NCBI RefSeq assembly: GCF_014268655.2
Contig: NZ_JABWQX020000001.1
Location: forward strand, 1,084,001-1,148,000
Source: Pseudomonas marvdashtae
Lineage (GTDB): Bacteria > Pseudomonadota > Gammaproteobacteria > Pseudomonadales > Pseudomonadaceae
Reading direction: 5' to 3'
DNA length: 64,000 nucleotides
Shown: piece by piece, positions 62,058 through 64,000 of the stretch
Layout of the letters: the number at the start of each line of letters is the position of its first letter
Position numbering within the stretch: the stretch's first letter is position 1
Made by a program: the position numbers and the translations under genes
The notes under the pieces: generated by a model
Seen by the model: only the letters and a program-made list of their open reading frames with translations
Databases searched by the model: none
What the model was told of the DNA's origin: nothing

Positions 62058-63816
62058 GCAACTGCGCCTCCTGATCGATGGGCAAGGACACGCAGAATAC
62101 CGCGCCGTTTTCATGGTTGTCCGCCGTCAGCCGCCCGCCGGATTCGTGAATGATTGCAAACGAAACCGCCAGCCCCAGGCCAAGGCCATCGCCCACGGCC
62201 TTGGTGGTGAAGAACGGGTCGAATACCTGGGCCAAGTGTTCCTCGGCGATCCCGCTGCCGCTGTCTTTCACGGTCAGGCTCCACAATTGGTCATCGGCTT
62301 GCAGGCGCACTTCCAGGCGCTTGAGCGGTTGGTCCGCCATCGCATCGAGGGCGTTGCGCAGCAGGTTGATCAGCACCTGTTCGAGGCGGATCGCATCGCC
62401 GCGCACCCACGCCGGGCGAGTCAGGTGCAACACGGTGCTGACTTGCTCGTCGCGCAAGCGTGTCTCCAGCAGCTGCAGGGCCTGGTCCACCACCGCCGCC
62501 AGGTCCAGGCGTTCGCGCAGGCCGCTGGGACTTTTGCGGGCGAAGGTTTTCAAATGGCCGGTGAGGGCGGCCATGCGGGTCAGCATGTCGTCCACCGGCT
62601 TGAGGGCCTTGTAGGCATCGTCGACGCGGCCGTGATCCAGCAGCAGGCGCAGGGTCGCCAGCTGCATGCGTTGGGCGGTCAGCGGCTGGTTGATTTCGTG
62701 GGCGAGCGCCGCCGACATCTGCCCCAGCGCCGCGAGTTTGGCCGATTGCACCAGGCCGTCCTGGGCGGTGCGCAACTCTCGGGTGCGTTCATCCACCAGC
62801 CGTTCGAGTTCCTGGCGGCTGCGTTGGCGCAGTTTCGCCAGGCGCCAGCGCTGGTTGAGGAACAGCAGCAAAAACACCAGCGCCAGCCACAAGCCGGCGG
62901 CGGCGAGCCCGGCGTTGCGCAGGTCTTCAAAGGCGACCTGCGGGCGGCGCAGCAAGTGCAGCGTCCAGCCTTCGCCGGCCAACGGCAGCGACTCCCATAA
63001 ATAGTCCGCCATGCCTTCGGGCGCCTCGACCCGCGCCAAGTGACTGTTGTCGTCAAAGCGCCGCAACGGATCGAAGGCCAGGGGCTGCAGTGGCTGCTTG
63101 TCGTATTGGCGGGTGGCCTTGAGTTCGGCGCGGTCGCTGTCGGTCAACGGTTGCAGGTGGCGATAGCGCCAGCCTGGACGATTGGCGATGAAGATAATCC
63201 CCCGCGAATCGCTGACCAACAGCGTGTCGCTGCCCTGGCGCCACTCGCGTTCGAGCTCCGGAAACTCCAGCTTCACCACCATCGCGCCGAGGAACTCGCC
63301 GCTGTCGCCAGTCACCGCACTGGACAAAAAATAGCCTGGTATGCCGCTGGTCACGCCCACCGCATAAAACCGCCCGGTGCCCTGGGTGCGGGTCTGGAGG
63401 AAGTAGGGACGAAAACCATAGTTGTGCCCGACATAGCTGCTGGGCAATTTCCAGTTGCTGGCGGCAACGGCGAGGCCGGTGTGGTCGAGTAGTTCGAGGG
63501 TGGACGACTGCGCGGCACCATTGATTTTTTCCAGCTTGCGGTTCAATGCATCCTGCTGCGCCGCGCTGACCGGGCCTTTGAGGGCATCACGCAACTGCGG
63601 GTCCAGTGCGAGCACGACGGGCAGGGCGCGGTAGCGTTCGATCAGGGTGTGCAGGGAATTGGCGTACAACGCCAGTTGCTGGCTCGCGCGGCTGGCGTCT
63701 TCCTCCAGGGCGACGCGTTCAGCGTGGCGCACGGCCAGGGTAGCGGCGAGGGCGGCGCCGGCGAGGATCAGGGCGATGGCCAGAAGCAGGCGCAAGGTGC
63801 GGGGAGTCGGCAGCAT
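62050..63816 (-). CDS. Sensor histidine kinase (MifS/DctB-like)
   Basis: The 588-residue sensor has TM1 (about 8-28), a periplasmic dCache-type domain of about 270 residues with the RPYFLQTRTQGTGRFYAVGV motif typical of C4-dicarboxylate/alpha-ketoglutarate sensors, and TM2 (about 301-321). The cytoplasmic kinase part has phospho-acceptor His373 in ALAHEINQPLTAQR and an ATPase region with DSGSGI. ATG 63816 (MLPTPRTLRL) is likely; an open frame reaches further upstream to TTG 63906 but starts within the previous gene's end. The pair is divergent in sequence from classical DctB, so the ligand is inferred. Confidence 0.88.
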   Translation of the reverse strand: MLPTPRTLRLLLAIALILAGAALAATLAVRHAERVALEEDASRASQQLALYANSLHTLIERYRALPVVLALDPQLRDALKGPVSAAQQDALNRKLEKINGAAQSSTLELLDHTGLAVAASNWKLPSSYVGHNYGFRPYFLQTRTQGTGRFYAVGVTSGIPGYFLSSAVTGDSGEFLGAMVVKLEFPELEREWRQGSDTLLVSDSRGIIFIANRPGWRYRHLQPLTDSDRAELKATRQYDKQPLQPLAFDPLRRFDDNSHLARVEAPEGMADYLWESLPLAGEGWTLHLLRRPQVAFEDLRNAGLAAAGLWLALVFLLLFLNQRWRLAKLRQRSRQELERLVDERTRELRTAQDGLVQSAKLAALGQMSAALAHEINQPLTAQRMQLATLRLLLDHGRVDDAYKALKPVDDMLTRMAALTGHLKTFARKSPSGLRERLDLAAVVDQALQLLETRLRDEQVSTVLHLTRPAWVRGDAIRLEQVLINLLRNALDAMADQPLKRLEVRLQADDQLWSLTVKDSGSGIAEEHLAQVFDPFFTTKAVGDGLGLGLAVSFAIIHESGGRLTADNHENGAVFCVSLPIDQEAQLHA

Positions 63817-63902
63817 GCAGACGCAAACCGGTAGAAGTCGGGGGGCGAACCATAGCATGTTGCCAATGGCCAACCAAAAAGAGCAAGCCAGGACGATGCC
63901 AA

Positions 63903-64000
63903 TCAATCGATGGGCATCATTCTCTGGCTCCGCTTCCCAATCAGCTCTTCGACTTCCGAGACCTGGTCACGCAGTGACTTGCGCACGTGTTCCGTTACGC
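63903..64000 (-). CDS. Possible C-terminal end of a further minus-strand gene (partial)
   Basis: An open frame of 32 codons enters from the right edge of the window and ends at TGA 63903-63905 (last residues ELIGKRSQRMMPID). It reads as a charged amphipathic helix. I recognise no family. It lies just upstream of the kinase and might share its operon. Confidence 0.35.
   Translation of the reverse strand, partial: VTEHVRKSLRDQVSEVEELIGKRSQRMMPID

Noticed and set aside
60543..62153. 536-codon plus-strand frame opposite the sigma-54 regulator
   Set aside because: It runs through an inverted repeat and the enhancer palindromes; the opposite strand encodes REC-AAA-HTH.

Overview
The window looks like a chromosomal segment of a fluorescent Pseudomonas (P. 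fluorescens complex). It is GC-rich and dense, with short intergenic gaps filled by Pseudomonas-type REP palindromes. The gene set fits: a nagR-nagA-SIS-nagF-nagE GlcNAc phosphotransferase operon, membrane PQQ glucose dehydrogenase, metR/metE, gtr O-antigen genes, and a MifS/MifR (DctB/DctD)-like pair beside a KgtP-like permease. No rRNA, tRNA or CRISPR array was seen.

Layout. 1-7.4 kb: GlcNAc PTS operon (minus strand), its regulator first, with repeated TGGTATT half-sites upstream. 7.4-8.5 kb: no credible gene, but a 0.74-kb imperfect inverted repeat and a structured leader before a DUF6124-like gene that starts with TTG. 9-13 kb: housekeeping genes (L,D-transpeptidase, two Nudix hydrolases, gamma-carbonic anhydrase, DUF1289, Pr6Pr, VF530). 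13.1-19.0 kb: gcd, purT, a VUT transporter, and a padR-siderophore-reductase pair with AGATATATCTT palindromes upstream. 19.4-27.2 kb: a complete alternate chaperone-usher (CS1/CFA/I/cable-type) pilus locus with three pilin-like subunits, one usher, two tandem tip-adhesin-like proteins and one chaperone. 27.3-30.4 kb: a large class A PBP-like protein. 30.5-31.3 kb: a REP-associated tyrosine transposase between inverted REPs, probably with a frameshifted N-terminus. 31.7-33.1 kb: ProY-like permease. 33.3-36.5 kb: an AT-rich gtr O-antigen glucosylation cluster with two GtrA flippases.

36.6-46.6 kb is a signalling island. Five minus-strand genes are tightly linked: REC-PAS-GGDEF-EAL, REC-GGDEF-EAL, di-heme cytochrome c peroxidase, membrane histidine kinase, and REC-histidine kinase. 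A divergent REC-degenerate HD-GYP gene faces them. Three of the proteins share an unusual REC domain with about 30 extra residues before the phospho-Asp. The two GGDEF-EAL proteins have complementary defects. This is the strongest candidate for an undescribed integrated system.

46.7-64 kb: Nudix, LysE and GNAT genes; divergent metR/metE with a MetR-like operator; a secreted alpha/beta hydrolase behind a Pho-box-like repeat; a LysR/AruI-like decarboxylase pair; an AraC regulator facing a monooxygenase-like gene; flavin reductase; a tiny secreted protein made almost entirely of five 12-13-residue repeats; and a KgtP-like MFS permease with a sigma-54 promoter and two enhancer-like palindromes, next to its likely two-component regulators. 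The last bases may hold the end of a further minus-strand gene.
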